DNA of 64,000 nucleotides, from the NCBI GenBank assembly GCA_037447655.1, contig JBBHKE010001075.1, positions 62,001-126,000 of the forward strand. Reading direction: 5' to 3'. Origin of the DNA: Zygnema cylindricum. Its lineage: Eukaryota; Streptophyta; Zygnematophyceae; Zygnematales; Zygnemataceae. This document shows positions 35,533 to 45,598 of this stretch, piece by piece. The position numbers were made by a program, and so were the translations under genes. Below the pieces are notes generated by a model, which was not told the DNA's origin, made no database searches, and was given only the letters and a program-made list of their open reading frames with translations. Within the stretch, counting starts at the first letter, position 1. The number at the start of each line of letters is the position of its first letter.

Positions 35533-35819
35533 TGAAAACCTTTTCATCCCTTTAGTTTACTGTCGCAAATGTGAGAGCTGGCACAATATCTTATGCCACG
35601 AGTCAAAGTGGTTCGATTTGAGTTGATATTTACGTGTACAATTGTGTACGAATTTTAGTAAAGTACAACACTCTACAAAAGGCATTTGTCATATCCTAGA
35701 AAAAACTATGTTACAAACATTTATATTGAAACATCAAAATCTAAGTCCGTGTATGTCCAATTATGTTTCAAGTAATTTTGGACGTTTGTATCTTTAAAGT
35801 TTTTGAATTTATTTGTTTT

Positions 35820-36620
35820 ACTTCATTTTAGGGGGTAAGGGTATGTCCCCATGTAATTGGTGCTTTGATAAAGTATTTTGGACTCTAGTGAGATTATCTT
35901 TACTACTTCGAAAAGCGTCTCAATGTGCGAAAAATGAAATCAGAAATGTGACGGTTTTAGACGTAGGTACAACTTTGTGACGGATGAAGATGACTACGAA
36001 ACTTACGACAATCGATGACGCCAACAAAAACAACGACAATTGTAGACGTCTAGATTTTTGTAATTTTGTGACATTGTAAATGTTTAGGGTTTTGTGACAT
36101 TGTGACGCCATGCTCACGTGTGACAACGTCGACGTCACAAATTGAAGAACTTTTCGCCATGGCTATCCGATTTCGTTTTTTGACTATTCTCACTCGACTT
36201 GGCATAAAAATATACATAAAGGTAGTCAAAAGAATTATTTTTCAAATATCTTTCATTTCAAACCAGTATTGTCGTGCCTCATTCTAAAAGCAAGAGTTAA
36301 AAGCGATAGCGTAAAAGGGAGAGGGCAACGACGGCGCAAAATTATTCCAATGACCCATGAATGAAAGTGGAGGTCCGAGACCTCTGCAGATTTTTTTCCA
36401 TACATGCTCGTTTTTTCCGTACTTGCACGTGACGGGCAGGGAGAAAAAATAGCGAGTGCTCTCCTTCGTCCTAAAATTTTCCCACCCGTGTGGCGCGTGC
36501 GTGGACCGTTTTTCATTCGTTGTTTGGGTGGTACTTTCCCTGAAATCGAGTCGCAAGGCGATTTTTGATAAAGTTTTTTGACGGGCTGGATCCTCTTGCC
36601 AGGGGGTCAAAAAAAGGAAA
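35820..36620. repeat. Dispersed repeat R1, copy 2 (no hAT inserted)
   Basis: The text TAAGGGTATGTCCCCATGTAA...TATTTTGGACTCTAG (35,836-35,895) matches the left flank of the hAT. The following sequence matches the right flank from 10,561, uninterrupted. The shared words TTTAGGGTTTTGTGACATTG and TTCGCCATGGCTATCCGATT continue to about 36,600. From 36,620 to 37,100 no gene is recognised. Confidence 0.6.
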
Positions 36621-37215
36621 ACGCCAAAATGCGTTCAAATGACGACAAACATGAAGTACATTCAAAGTATCGACTTGACATTTGCTGTATTTTTTTTTAT
36701 CTTTTTTTTTACGACTAAAGTTTTTATCGTACGAAACTGCGTTTTGAGTCAAAACGACAAAAAAAGTCAATACTTTAATACATGGGAGCGTACCCTAAAA
36801 CAGTACATTTTCCCATCCAATAAAATATCAAGTCGCACAGATTCTTCCATAACTTCCGCAGCCGGCGATAGTTTGACAGTTTTCACGTTCCAACTGGCAA
36901 CTTTGTCGCAAGGGGCGTTCTATGTTTGCGATTCCGTTGAATGTTTTTATATGATGTATCTTGTACCTTTTTCATTGAAAGGCGGGTTTTCTGCGTTATC
37001 AACTTTATTTCAAAAAATGCGATGGAAAAATCCATCAAAGTACAAAGGGGCTCAAAAAGAAGAAATAGACGCTTGTTGCTAAAGAATAGCCAAAGGAAAA
37101 GAAGGTAAACAAAACATGTGAAGACACCAAATCTATCTAAAAAAAACTGACAAAACTAAGCAAATATACTAAAGATGACACTAAACAAAAGAAAAAACTA
37201 CACAACCCTAACAAG

Positions 37216-38373
37216 CTAAACTCCACACCCCCGAAGATCGAGGATGTGGATTGGATCCCTTATTGGAAGATCTGGGAGGCCCCGCCGGTCATCCGCCACC
37301 GTACTCCGCCGTACAAGGGTCGCGGCCTGCGCTCGTTGAAGAGCCACTGATACTCGTTGACGGTAAAACGCGTCGAGAAGGCTCGGGGGAGGGCTTCCTA
37401 AACCCCGGGTCTCAAATGTTTTCTTCGCACAGTCGCGGAGGAAATCATCAAACGACTTGTCCAAAGTACAAAAAATTTATGCGTCAAATGGCACAAATTG
37501 GTCCGCCGGGTCTCGGTGAGCATAATCTCTTTCCTTAGAAGTTGCTGCGTCCCAAGCCGCCACCCCTGTGTGTACCGCCGCGCAAGAAGAAACGTTGGTC
37601 CCAGTGGGATCCATGAGGACCACATCACCCAAAGTCCTCCCAGCCCCATGAAGGAAAACCAAGTCAACCCGAGGACTTCTAACGCCGTTAGACTGGGAGC
37701 GAGGAGGTAGTATATGAGAAACTTCACGCCTCACGGTGTAGCCTGCATCGTTACCAATTGCAAAATTGAGTCACGAACCAAATCATGCGCAACCGTACGT
37801 TCACCGCCGCTAGAGCAACGGAGAAGATGAATCCCGTCCGAGTCGATAGGTTGATGACAAACACAATGGGGTCGCCCACGAAGTGCAGGGTGGGGCAAAC
37901 CCAAACGAAGACGTAAGGCAGATGTGAACTGGTCGGACGTCAGACGAAGGGTTGAAAAAATTGGCGTAGCTTGCAGCCATGCACCAGCCCTTGGCCCAGA
38001 ACACGAACGCAGTCGAGCACGCCATTGAGCAGAAGAAGCGCGTTTAAAAGGTTATGGAATTCAACAGCTGCCAATTGCTCAGTTATACGTTGTTGGAGAT
38101 GAATAATGTCGTCGGAAATAAAAGTTTGAAAAGGGTGGAACCTGGTTTTTTGCATCAAGTGGGAGGAGCGCACGCACGGAGAGAAGAGTCTTATGGAAAG
38201 GAAAAAGGTTTTCCTCCACCTTAGGGACGACTTGGGCCAGAATTGGAACGTCATCGACGATAAAACGAGAGGTGGTGGTAGGTGCCACCAAAGACCAACT
38301 ACCCAAATATGCCGCCAGAGCAACTCTAGCCACAAGAATCAAACCTAAGCCGCCATTCGAAATAGGGAGACTT
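37216..38373 (-). pseudogene. Retrotransposon C-terminal region (CCHC and endonuclease-like)
   Basis: This resumes after the nested element with SLPISNGGLGLILVARVALAAYLGSW. After frame breaks it continues WRARLRSCSGPRAGAWLQA, LRLRLGLPHPAL, CVCHQPIDSDGIHLLRCSSG and GERTVAHDLVRD (38,020-37,745). It then reads RVDLVF..DVVLMDPTG and KERDYAHRDPADQFVPFD (about 37,690-37,480), and SFDDFLRDCAKK...FYRQRVSVALQRA. The Cys-Cys-His-Cys spacing and the following D...D region match the C-terminus of RLE-type non-LTR proteins. It is distributed over at least three frames. Confidence 0.75.
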
Positions 38374-38562
38374 TGTCGTGCATGAGAAGCAAGCAAGCAA
38401 ACATGCATCACAACCAGAAAAGTCATGCTCACAAACATACACAACAACGGAAATAAATATGAAAAGTCAGAAAAATATATACACTATGACAAGAAACAAT
38501 GGTGAAAATAACCCAAGAAAGAAGGGAAAGAATACTCCCCTAGAGTGAAGTGAACCCAATAA
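38374..38562 (-). repeat. Split direct repeat B2
   Basis: 189 bp, equal in length to B1 with about six substitutions. It forms the outer end of the element next to the host retrotransposon sequence. Confidence 0.9.
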
Positions 38563-39797
38563 ATACTTAGCCACAAGGTAGCCACTAGGCTCTTGGGTCT
38601 TCAACGTATTCTTTACAAGAGTTATCTCGTACGAAAGCAACGAAGCAAAATAAATAATTCCAACCAAAAACAAAGAAAACTCAAAATTCGGCCAAACTTC
38701 ACCCTTCCATTCCCAACCGAAAATACCAACAACACAAAAACAAACACCCAAACCGTTCAGCTGTCCGTGGGAAGGGCAGCCGGATCCGGATGCTTCTCCA
38801 CACGAACTCCAATCCACCACTTCCCAAAAATGACACAAGTTGGAGGGAAACCTTCCGGACTTGGCTTTGAGCCGCGTGGATTAAAAGCGTGGGCAGAATT
38901 ACAAGAGAGAATGTACGTAAACTATCTAGCCTCTACCGCTAGCTAGCAAAAGAAAGGAAGAAACTTGAGCAATCGGTGAGAGAGAGAGCAAGAGAAAAGC
39001 TCCGCCGCCAAGAGAAAATTCTTGTCCGAAAGCTAAATTCTCTAAGTCTGAGAATTAGGCTAAGTAAGAGCTACACTAGGCCTAAGCAAAATTAGCCTAC
39101 GTCTAGTCTACTTTACATGTATGAAACTACTAAGGATGTTGGCCAATAGGCGGCCAACATCGTCTGCCGTACGCCTGACAAAATCCACAATCCGAGGGTA
39201 AAAACCCTCCCTAACTACATGTGCGCGAACCTACATGGGTTCGCGACTTAAATAAATATATGTATCAAAGCGTCCCCCAGAAATCGCGATACGCCTCCAA
39301 AAGATACTTCACGTCGATACTCCCAAAATCGCGTGCATACGCACGAAACGAAACATAACGCACGAAACGAACCATATCGCACGAAATAAAAGGTCTAGCA
39401 CGAAATACTTGAAATCGCGTCACGTCGCCAAAACGATGTTTCGGGTCCAACTTCAAAAATCGTGTACCTACGCACGAAATGAAACATATCGCACGAAATT
39501 AGTACTACTCAATGAAACCTAAAAATATGAATCGGAATTAAATCGCACGTGAGAACGAAACTTATATATGCGTGCGAAAATCTTGCGTGCATGCATTAAA
39601 CCGCGCGTGCATGCATAAAACCGCGCGCGCGTGCCTTAAACTGCGCGTGCATACAAAATACCGCGCGTGCGTACAGAATACCGCGCGTGCGTGAGAAATA
39701 CTGCGCGTGCGTGAGAAATACTGCGCGTGCATGCAAAATACCGCGCGTGCGTGCATGATAACGTGCGCGCGAGCAGCTGACACGATGCGGCATGACA
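38563..39797 (-). repeat. Split direct repeat A2
   Basis: This is the 3' copy of A, followed on the minus strand directly by B2 and preceded by B1 plus a GC dinucleotide. Open frames inside it, in both A copies, are shared by descent and show no known domain. Confidence 0.9.
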
Positions 39798-39799
39798 GC

Positions 39800-39988
39800 T
39801 GTCGTGCATGAGAAGCAAGCAAGCAAACATGCATCACAACCAGAAAAGTCATGCTCACAAACATACAAAACAACGGAAATAAATATGAAAAGTCAGAAAA
39901 ATATATACAATATGAGAAGAAACAAAGGTGAAAATGACCCAAAAAAGAAGGGAAAGAATACTCCCCTAGAGTGAAGTGAACCCAATAA
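39800..39988 (-). repeat. Split direct repeat B1
   Basis: 189 bp, lying between the polypurine tract after ORF2 and A2. Read on minus, it starts TTATTGGGTTCACTTCACTC and ends GCACGACA. Confidence 0.9.
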
Positions 39989-40004
39989 TTCCCCCCCCAG
40001 CTCC
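39989..40004 (-). other. Polypurine tract
   Basis: On the minus strand GGAGCTGGGGGGGGAA follows the TAA stop of ORF2 and directly precedes B1. It is a candidate plus-strand primer site. Confidence 0.65.
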
Positions 40005-41201
40005 TTAGCCTGTGGAGGAGCTGGTCAAAACAGCTGAGGGCCTGGAAGAGATACGGAGGTAGCAATGGTCAGCCGGGTTGAAAGATAATGGAGAAGAAAG
40101 GCACTCCATGTGGAACCCTTGATCACCACCTATACATGCATAAACACTCTGCAAACTGAACATCCCATTAGTATGGCTATCCACCACATTGAGAATTTGT
40201 GGGAAGACCTTGGTGTCGACGTTATGGAGCCTTTCCGAGAAAAACGAGTTGCCATTGTCTTCTTGAAGTTTGATACTCGAAAATGCAGGGAGAGCGGAAG
40301 CCAAATGTGTCATAGTGGGCAACGGCTTGCGAGCAGAGACAAGAGGGAGGCAGATTTTGCGACCTGGAAAATTAGAGGGACGGTAGGAGAAGGTCTGATC
40401 ATGCATATCTACTCCTCCACCGATTCGGAAGATAACATCCTGTCCCACTAAGCATTCGTAGTCGTTTGATTTGGTGACCAATGCTCGGACAGAAACTTTT
40501 ACGGACTCATTCTCGGTTCCGTTGTGAAACCGAAAGACAAGCGGGTCCTTGGTAATTCTAAGCACCGACTCCGTGGTACCGGCTGAAGTAAGAAGCCGAG
40601 TAGACGTGGCTTGGAGCTTGTCTGGTGTCAGACCAAGCTTGAGCGCAAATCCGGATCCAAGGATCACGGGTTTGGCTCTAGTGTCCATGAGAGGGAGAGA
40701 AGGAGAAACACCATTAACAGAGAAGGACATTCGAGAATTGTCCAAGAAACTGATGTGAGGATCAAGGTTACGGCGCTCATCCGCGGTAACCGGCTGAATG
40801 ACTGAAAGACTACGGTTCAGTTGCAACGCCCTCAAAGCGGCGGCTGCAGCGAACTCGTCAACAAGAGGAGAGGCTTTGGGAACCTCATTAGGAAAAGGAG
40901 AGGCCTTGGGGGCCTCATCAATCATGGCAGAAAGGATGCTTAGTCGTTCCTTGACTCGATGTGCATCAAGTATGGTACTATCCAGAATGGTGAGAGCTTC
41001 AGCCACAATGGAGGAAGCTGTGTCCGGTAGAGGAGAGAGAGATTCTTTCTCGAAAGAAAGTGGAATACGGGAATTCTGTAATTTACCGTCCCGATTATGA
41101 TCAGGGGATCCCTTATCGAAAGTGGTTGCCCGTTGTTGGACCGTGGAATCCCGAAGGATTCGACCAACCAACGATGGCGTGTGGACGACTGTCCTTGCCA
41201 T
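40005..41201 (-). CDS. Protease-like ORF downstream of gag
   Basis: 398 codons from the ATG at 41,201 to the TAA at 40,005, in the same frame as gag and separated from it by a single TAG. Residues around 165-190 read LPLMDTRAKPVILGSGFALKLGL, which resembles retropepsin-type aspartic proteases (DTGA..vIl). The catalytic triplet is DTR rather than DTG/DSG. VSVRALV and YECLVGQDVIFRIGGGVD follow, again like the later strands of such domains. No RT follows. The enzyme may be inactive because of the Gly to Arg change, or this domain may have another role. The family call is moderately supported. Confidence 0.65.
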   Translation of the reverse strand: MARTVVHTPSLVGRILRDSTVQQRATTFDKGSPDHNRDGKLQNSRIPLSFEKESLSPLPDTASSIVAEALTILDSTILDAHRVKERLSILSAMIDEAPKASPFPNEVPKASPLVDEFAAAAALRALQLNRSLSVIQPVTADERRNLDPHISFLDNSRMSFSVNGVSPSLPLMDTRAKPVILGSGFALKLGLTPDKLQATSTRLLTSAGTTESVLRITKDPLVFRFHNGTENESVKVSVRALVTKSNDYECLVGQDVIFRIGGGVDMHDQTFSYRPSNFPGRKICLPLVSARKPLPTMTHLASALPAFSSIKLQEDNGNSFFSERLHNVDTKVFPQILNVVDSHTNGMFSLQSVYACIGGDQGFHMECLSSPLSFNPADHCYLRISSRPSAVLTSSSTG

Positions 41202-41210
41202 CCCCGTGAA

Positions 41211-42560
41211 CTAGGGTTTCATTTCGGCCATGAAGGCAGCGAATTGCTCCTTCATCATGGCGGCCATCATGACTTGTAACTCGGCCTTTTCCCTCTCTCT
41301 GCGAGAGGTCTTAGGCGGAGTCGCCTCTTTCTCTGTCTCGGAAGGAGGAGTGACCGGCTTGGTAGAACGGGCAGGAATTCCACCGTTCTGAATCTGATTC
41401 TGATAGGAAAAATTAGGATCGTTAACATGGCAACGGTGGACATAATGTCCCTTTTGGTTGCAATGGGTGCATGTGGCCGACTTATCCGGGCACATGCGGG
41501 CATCATGTCTCGTGTTTCCACATCGGAAACACAATCGGTTTCCGGAATTAAATGGCGGATTTCCCATGGCCGGCGTCTTTGGAGGCCTATTGTTGGGCCA
41601 TGGGCTACTAGGTGGAGAAAGTGGGGAAGCGACTTCCGAACGATCATGAGCTTCCCACCAACATGATTGCATCTCATATTCTACCGCATATTGAGCGGCT
41701 TGATCAAATGTAAATTTCAGACCGTAAGTCTGAGTGAGATGACTTTGTATAAAACGTTTCGATTGATCTGGAAACTGTCCAACAAATTTTTGAACAGCTT
41801 CCGCATCGGACATTAAGTCCGATAAAGCTTCTCGCAGAGTCTCCATGCAAGCACGTAAAGCAGGCGCGGTTTCGCCTGGTTTACGCGTGAAATTCATCAA
41901 TTCTTTCACCTGATCGGGGTTTTGCATCCGATACTCGGCTTCTAAGAAATCGAACATAACAGATAGTGGATCCCGCAACGGAATAATCATTTCTGGTCGT
42001 GCTGGGACAGCAGCACGAGCGGCCACAGCATATTGGCGAGGAATTTCTGGGACTGCGGGAATTAGGACAACACCTTGGGCATCTAAGACCTCGGGAAAAG
42101 CGGCATGGAATAGAATATCCGCTTGACCTATGACCTCGGGTGTACCAGCAAAAGGAGGGGAAAATTCCGTCATCGCAAGTATAACATCATACTTGCGGGA
42201 ATATAATGTAAGGGCCGAACCTCTGAGGTACCAGCCAAGAAGAGAAAATGCCACACGAAGATCAAATCGATCTTGATAGCGAAATGCCAAATCACGCATT
42301 TCGGTATTATAGAGCATACGGAAATGGGATAAAGACATGGTATCCTTCATCCCTGAAAAGCAAAATTGCATTTTCCCCATGCCCCCCTCTGAAAAGGAAG
42401 CCATGTCGTCAAAGGAAGAATGCACTAGTGGTTCCAAATTTGGACCAACCGAAAACGGATATGTGAGAGGATGGGAAAAGATTTCCTCTGAAAAGTCTCC
42501 TTCGATTCTATCTAGGGATGACCTAGAGGAAACTGAGGATAATGATGAGACTGTGGTCAA
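41211..42560 (-). CDS. gag: Gag polyprotein with two zinc knuckles
   Basis: This forms the nucleocapsid-type structural protein of the nested retroelement. The 449-codon stretch is open; its first codon at 42,560 is TTG, and the frame stays open upstream to about 42,695 without ATG. The first in-frame ATG is at 42,404 (MASFSEGGMG), giving 397 residues. The capsid-like part includes FLEAEYRMQNPDQVKELMNF and SDLMSDAEAVQKFVGQFP, as in retrotransposon gag domains. Two CCHC knuckles follow: CFRCGNTRHDARMC and CTHCNQKGHYVHRC. It ends at TAG (41,211-41,213), and the same frame reopens 9 bases later as the protease-like ORF, suggesting stop readthrough or re-initiation. Confidence 0.88.
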   Translation of the reverse strand: MTTVSSLSSVSSRSSLDRIEGDFSEEIFSHPLTYPFSVGPNLEPLVHSSFDDMASFSEGGMGKMQFCFSGMKDTMSLSHFRMLYNTEMRDLAFRYQDRFDLRVAFSLLGWYLRGSALTLYSRKYDVILAMTEFSPPFAGTPEVIGQADILFHAAFPEVLDAQGVVLIPAVPEIPRQYAVAARAAVPARPEMIIPLRDPLSVMFDFLEAEYRMQNPDQVKELMNFTRKPGETAPALRACMETLREALSDLMSDAEAVQKFVGQFPDQSKRFIQSHLTQTYGLKFTFDQAAQYAVEYEMQSCWWEAHDRSEVASPLSPPSSPWPNNRPPKTPAMGNPPFNSGNRLCFRCGNTRHDARMCPDKSATCTHCNQKGHYVHRCHVNDPNFSYQNQIQNGGIPARSTKPVTPPSETEKEATPPKTSRREREKAELQVMMAAMMKEQFAAFMAEMKP

Positions 42561-44363
42561 TACTGACCGAACAAACGGAGATCTAGGGGCCGCAACCGAA
42601 ACACGTGCGTCCGTAGACTCGGAGAAACTAGAAAGATCTAACTGCGGTGGATGGAAAAATGTTCGCCGCGAGTAGATCCGGATTGATAACGTAAGTTATC
42701 CCAATCCGTGGGCATAAACGAAGAGAAAACCCTCGATTATGACTAAAATATCAAAACGAACTAACCGAGGTGCGTCAAGTGACAGGCCAATCTAGACAAA
42801 ATAATTGAACTCACGAAGTCTCTAGCAAGACCCAGTGGTCAGATCTAGCAAAAAGCCGGAATACCAAAACCTCTACCCTGCAAACAATGGGGCAAGGCCG
42901 AAGGGCCAGATCTATAAAAACAAACAGAGAAACTATCCAGGCACCTTTCGGTGCAGATCTACAGTGGCACAGACAGAAAATTGTCTAAACAGTGCCACCA
43001 ACGACAAGATCTATGAAAGGAAATCCAATCCAGATAGTCACAGGGAAACTCAAGGCCACTCACGGCCAGATAGCATGCAAGGAAAACAAGGAAAATGCAA
43101 ATGCTCAAAAAGAAAGGTTCGTAATAGAACCAATCCACACCGAACCCCTACACGAGTGTCCAAATTACAAAGAAACGCTCCTGCACCCGCAAGGCATCGT
43201 GATACTTACAAACACCTTTAATACTCTGGTGAGTACTAAAAGTGAACCGAACTTGGTCGAGGCAAGTTGGATTTTGCAGATCTCCTTGGAATTGAACCCG
43301 CTCCGATTCCGAATAATCGTGTCAAAAACCACCGCTAAACACCAAAGCAATTAGTATCCTGCTAGGGTATGCGTATCAGCGCTATGCCACGCTATACCCA
43401 ACTATTAAGCAATGATAATTTTAGGTTATAATTCGTGCAATTCTAATATATATGAATATATATTTTTATTTTGCTAAGTGTTCTGAATGATTAAGGTTGG
43501 CAAGAGGAAAATAAAGAAAATATCAAATCCAACACAACCCAAACATCAACAAGATAGCAAATTAAGTTGCACCAAAGGAAAGAAAGATAAGAAATATTGA
43601 GAAAAGTTCAAAATAAAACACAAAATACGGTAAGATTGGGCAAAAAGGTTTCCCAAACCCTAATTCCACGCTGAAAAAATCAAAAATTTGCGACCAATGA
43701 ATGGTAATATGCTGACCTAGGGTTAAGAATTTCAAAAAATAAACCCTAAATACGCCCAAACCCTAAATCTGCGGCCGAAACCCTAAATCTGCGGCCAAAC
43801 CCTAATTCCGCAGATTAACCCTAAAAATCTGACACAAAATCAGACCTAAATCTGCAAACCAGAAATAGAGTGGAAGCAAGATAGAAGACAAGAAATGAAA
43901 GCAAGAAAGAAGAAACCAAAAAACCGAAACAAAATGTTTTTATTTTTTTATAAAATAAAATTTATAAATTAAGTTATTTTTATAATATATTTTCCCAATG
44001 CAAAACTGAAAACGAAAGCAAAAATAGAGAGAAAGTAGAATGAAACTTGTAGTAAAATAAAGCTAGATCAAAAGGAAAAAAAAACCAACTCAAATAAAAG
44101 GTGGAAGAAAATCTAGAAATGAAAAAATAGATTATATATTGAAAATAATGTAATTTTTATATTTTTTTTTTCCTTTAGCTTTATTTTATCACACAAAACT
44201 GAGAAGTAAAACTGAAAATGAAAGGTAAATAGGCAGGAAAATGGGAAGAAAAAAACAAGAATAAAAACTGAATTTGAAAAGTAATATTTTTTTTATGAAT
44301 TATTTTTATAAAAATAAACTTTTAGAAAATGTGATTTTTAAAAAGTGGAGCTTTTGGACAAGA
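42561..44363 (-). other. Leader region of the nested retroelement
   Basis: Non-coding between A1 and gag. The part at 43,740-43,830 repeats AAACCCTAAATCTGCGGCC three times in diverged form; 42,830-43,020 is rich in AGATCT words; 43,930-44,350 is AT-rich. No ORF with a known domain is seen. Confidence 0.5.
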
Positions 44364-45598
44364 ATACTAAGCCACAAGGTAGCCACTAGGCTCTTGGGTC
44401 TTCAACGTATTCTTTACAAGAGTTATCTCGTACGAAAGCAACGAAGCAAAATAAATAATTCCAACCAAAAACAAAGAAAACTCAAAATTCGGCCAAAATT
44501 CACCCTTCCATTCCCAACCGAAAATACCAACAACACAAAAACAAACACCCAAACCGTTCAGCTGTCCGTGGGAAGGGCAGCCGGATCCGGATGCTTCTCC
44601 ACACGAACTCCAATCCACCACTTCCCAAAAATGACACAAGTTGGAGGGAAACCTTCCGGACTTGGCTTTGAGCCGCGTGGATTAAAAGCGTGGGCAGAAT
44701 TACAAGAGAGAATGTACGTAAACTATCTAGCCTCTACCGCTAGCTAGCAAAAGAAAGGAAGAAACTTGAGCAATCGGTGAGAGAGAGAGCAAGAGAAAAG
44801 CTCCGCCGCCAAGAGAAAATTCTTGTCCGAAAGCTAAATTCTCTAAGTCAGAGAATTAGGCTAAGTAAGAGCTACACTAGGCCTAAGCAAAATTAGCCTA
44901 CGTCTAGTCTACTTTACATGTATGAAACTACTAAGGATGTTGGCCAATAGGCGGCCAACATCGTCTGCCGTACGCCTGACAAAATCCACAATCCGAGGGT
45001 AAAAACCCTCCCTAACTACATGTGCGCGAACCTACATGGGTTCGCGACTTAAATAAATATATGTATCAAAGCGTCCCCCAGAAATCGCGATACGCCTCCA
45101 AAAGATACTTCACGTCGATACTCCCAAAATCGCGTGCATACGCACGAAACGAAACATACCGCACGAAACGAACCATATCGCACGAAATAAAAGGTCTAGC
45201 ACGAAATACTTGAAATCGCGTCACGTCGCCAAAACGATGTTTCGGGTCCAACTTCAAAAATCGTGTACCTACGCACGAAATGAAACATATCGCACGAAAT
45301 TAGTACTACTCAATGAAACCTAAAAATATGAATCGGAATTAAATCGCACGTGAGAACGAAACTTATATATGCGTGCGAAAATCTTGCGTGCATGCATTAA
45401 ACCGCGCGTGCATGCATAAAACCGCGCGCGCGTGCCTTAAACTGCGCGTGCATACAAAATACCGCGCGTGCGTACAGAATACCGCGCGTGCGTGAGAAAT
45501 ACTGCGCGTGCGTGAGAAATACTGCGCGTGCATGCAAAATACCGCGCGTGCGTGCATGATAACGTGCGCGCGAGCAGCCGACACGATGCGGCATGACA
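44364..45598 (-). repeat. Split direct repeat A1
   Basis: This is the 5' copy (minus strand) of the 1,235-bp repeat, nearly identical to A2. It contains GC-rich alternating purine-pyrimidine units of about 20 bp at 45,380-45,580 and CGCACGAAA-type units at 45,130-45,300. B sequence does not follow it at 44,363; instead the internal region begins with CTTGTCC. No standard tRNA-Met primer site (TGGTATCAGAGC) is seen at the junction. Confidence 0.9.

Larger units (their letters stand above)
38374..45598 (-). mobile_element. Nested gag/protease retroelement with split direct repeats
   Basis: The 7,225-bp element has plus-strand ends TGTCGTGC...GCATGACA and is flanked by ACTT on both sides (38370-38373, 45599-45602). 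On the minus strand the order is A1 (45598-44364), internal (44363-39989), B1 (39988-39800), GC, A2 (39797-38563), B2 (38562-38374). A1 and A2 align without gaps at a fixed offset of 5,801; I counted about five substitutions in 1,235 bp. B1 and B2 differ at about six of 189 positions. The internal part encodes Gag and a protease-like ORF only: no RT, RNase H, integrase or tyrosine recombinase. It is therefore non-autonomous, in the sense of TR-GAG elements, but with the repeat order of PAT/Ngaro-type elements. Confidence 0.88.

Noticed and set aside
39562-40065. 167-codon open frame and similar frames at 45,397-45,858
   Set aside because: They cross the alternating GC minisatellite and the A/B repeat junctions and encode HARAVFCMHAQ-type repeats. 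They are not conserved proteins.
44364-45598. Reading A1/A2 as an ordinary pair of LTRs of one standard element
   Set aside because: B follows A directly only at one end, and the other B lies between the polypurine tract and A2. A simple LTR-internal-LTR model therefore does not explain the layout, although the TG...CA ends and ACTT duplication are noted.
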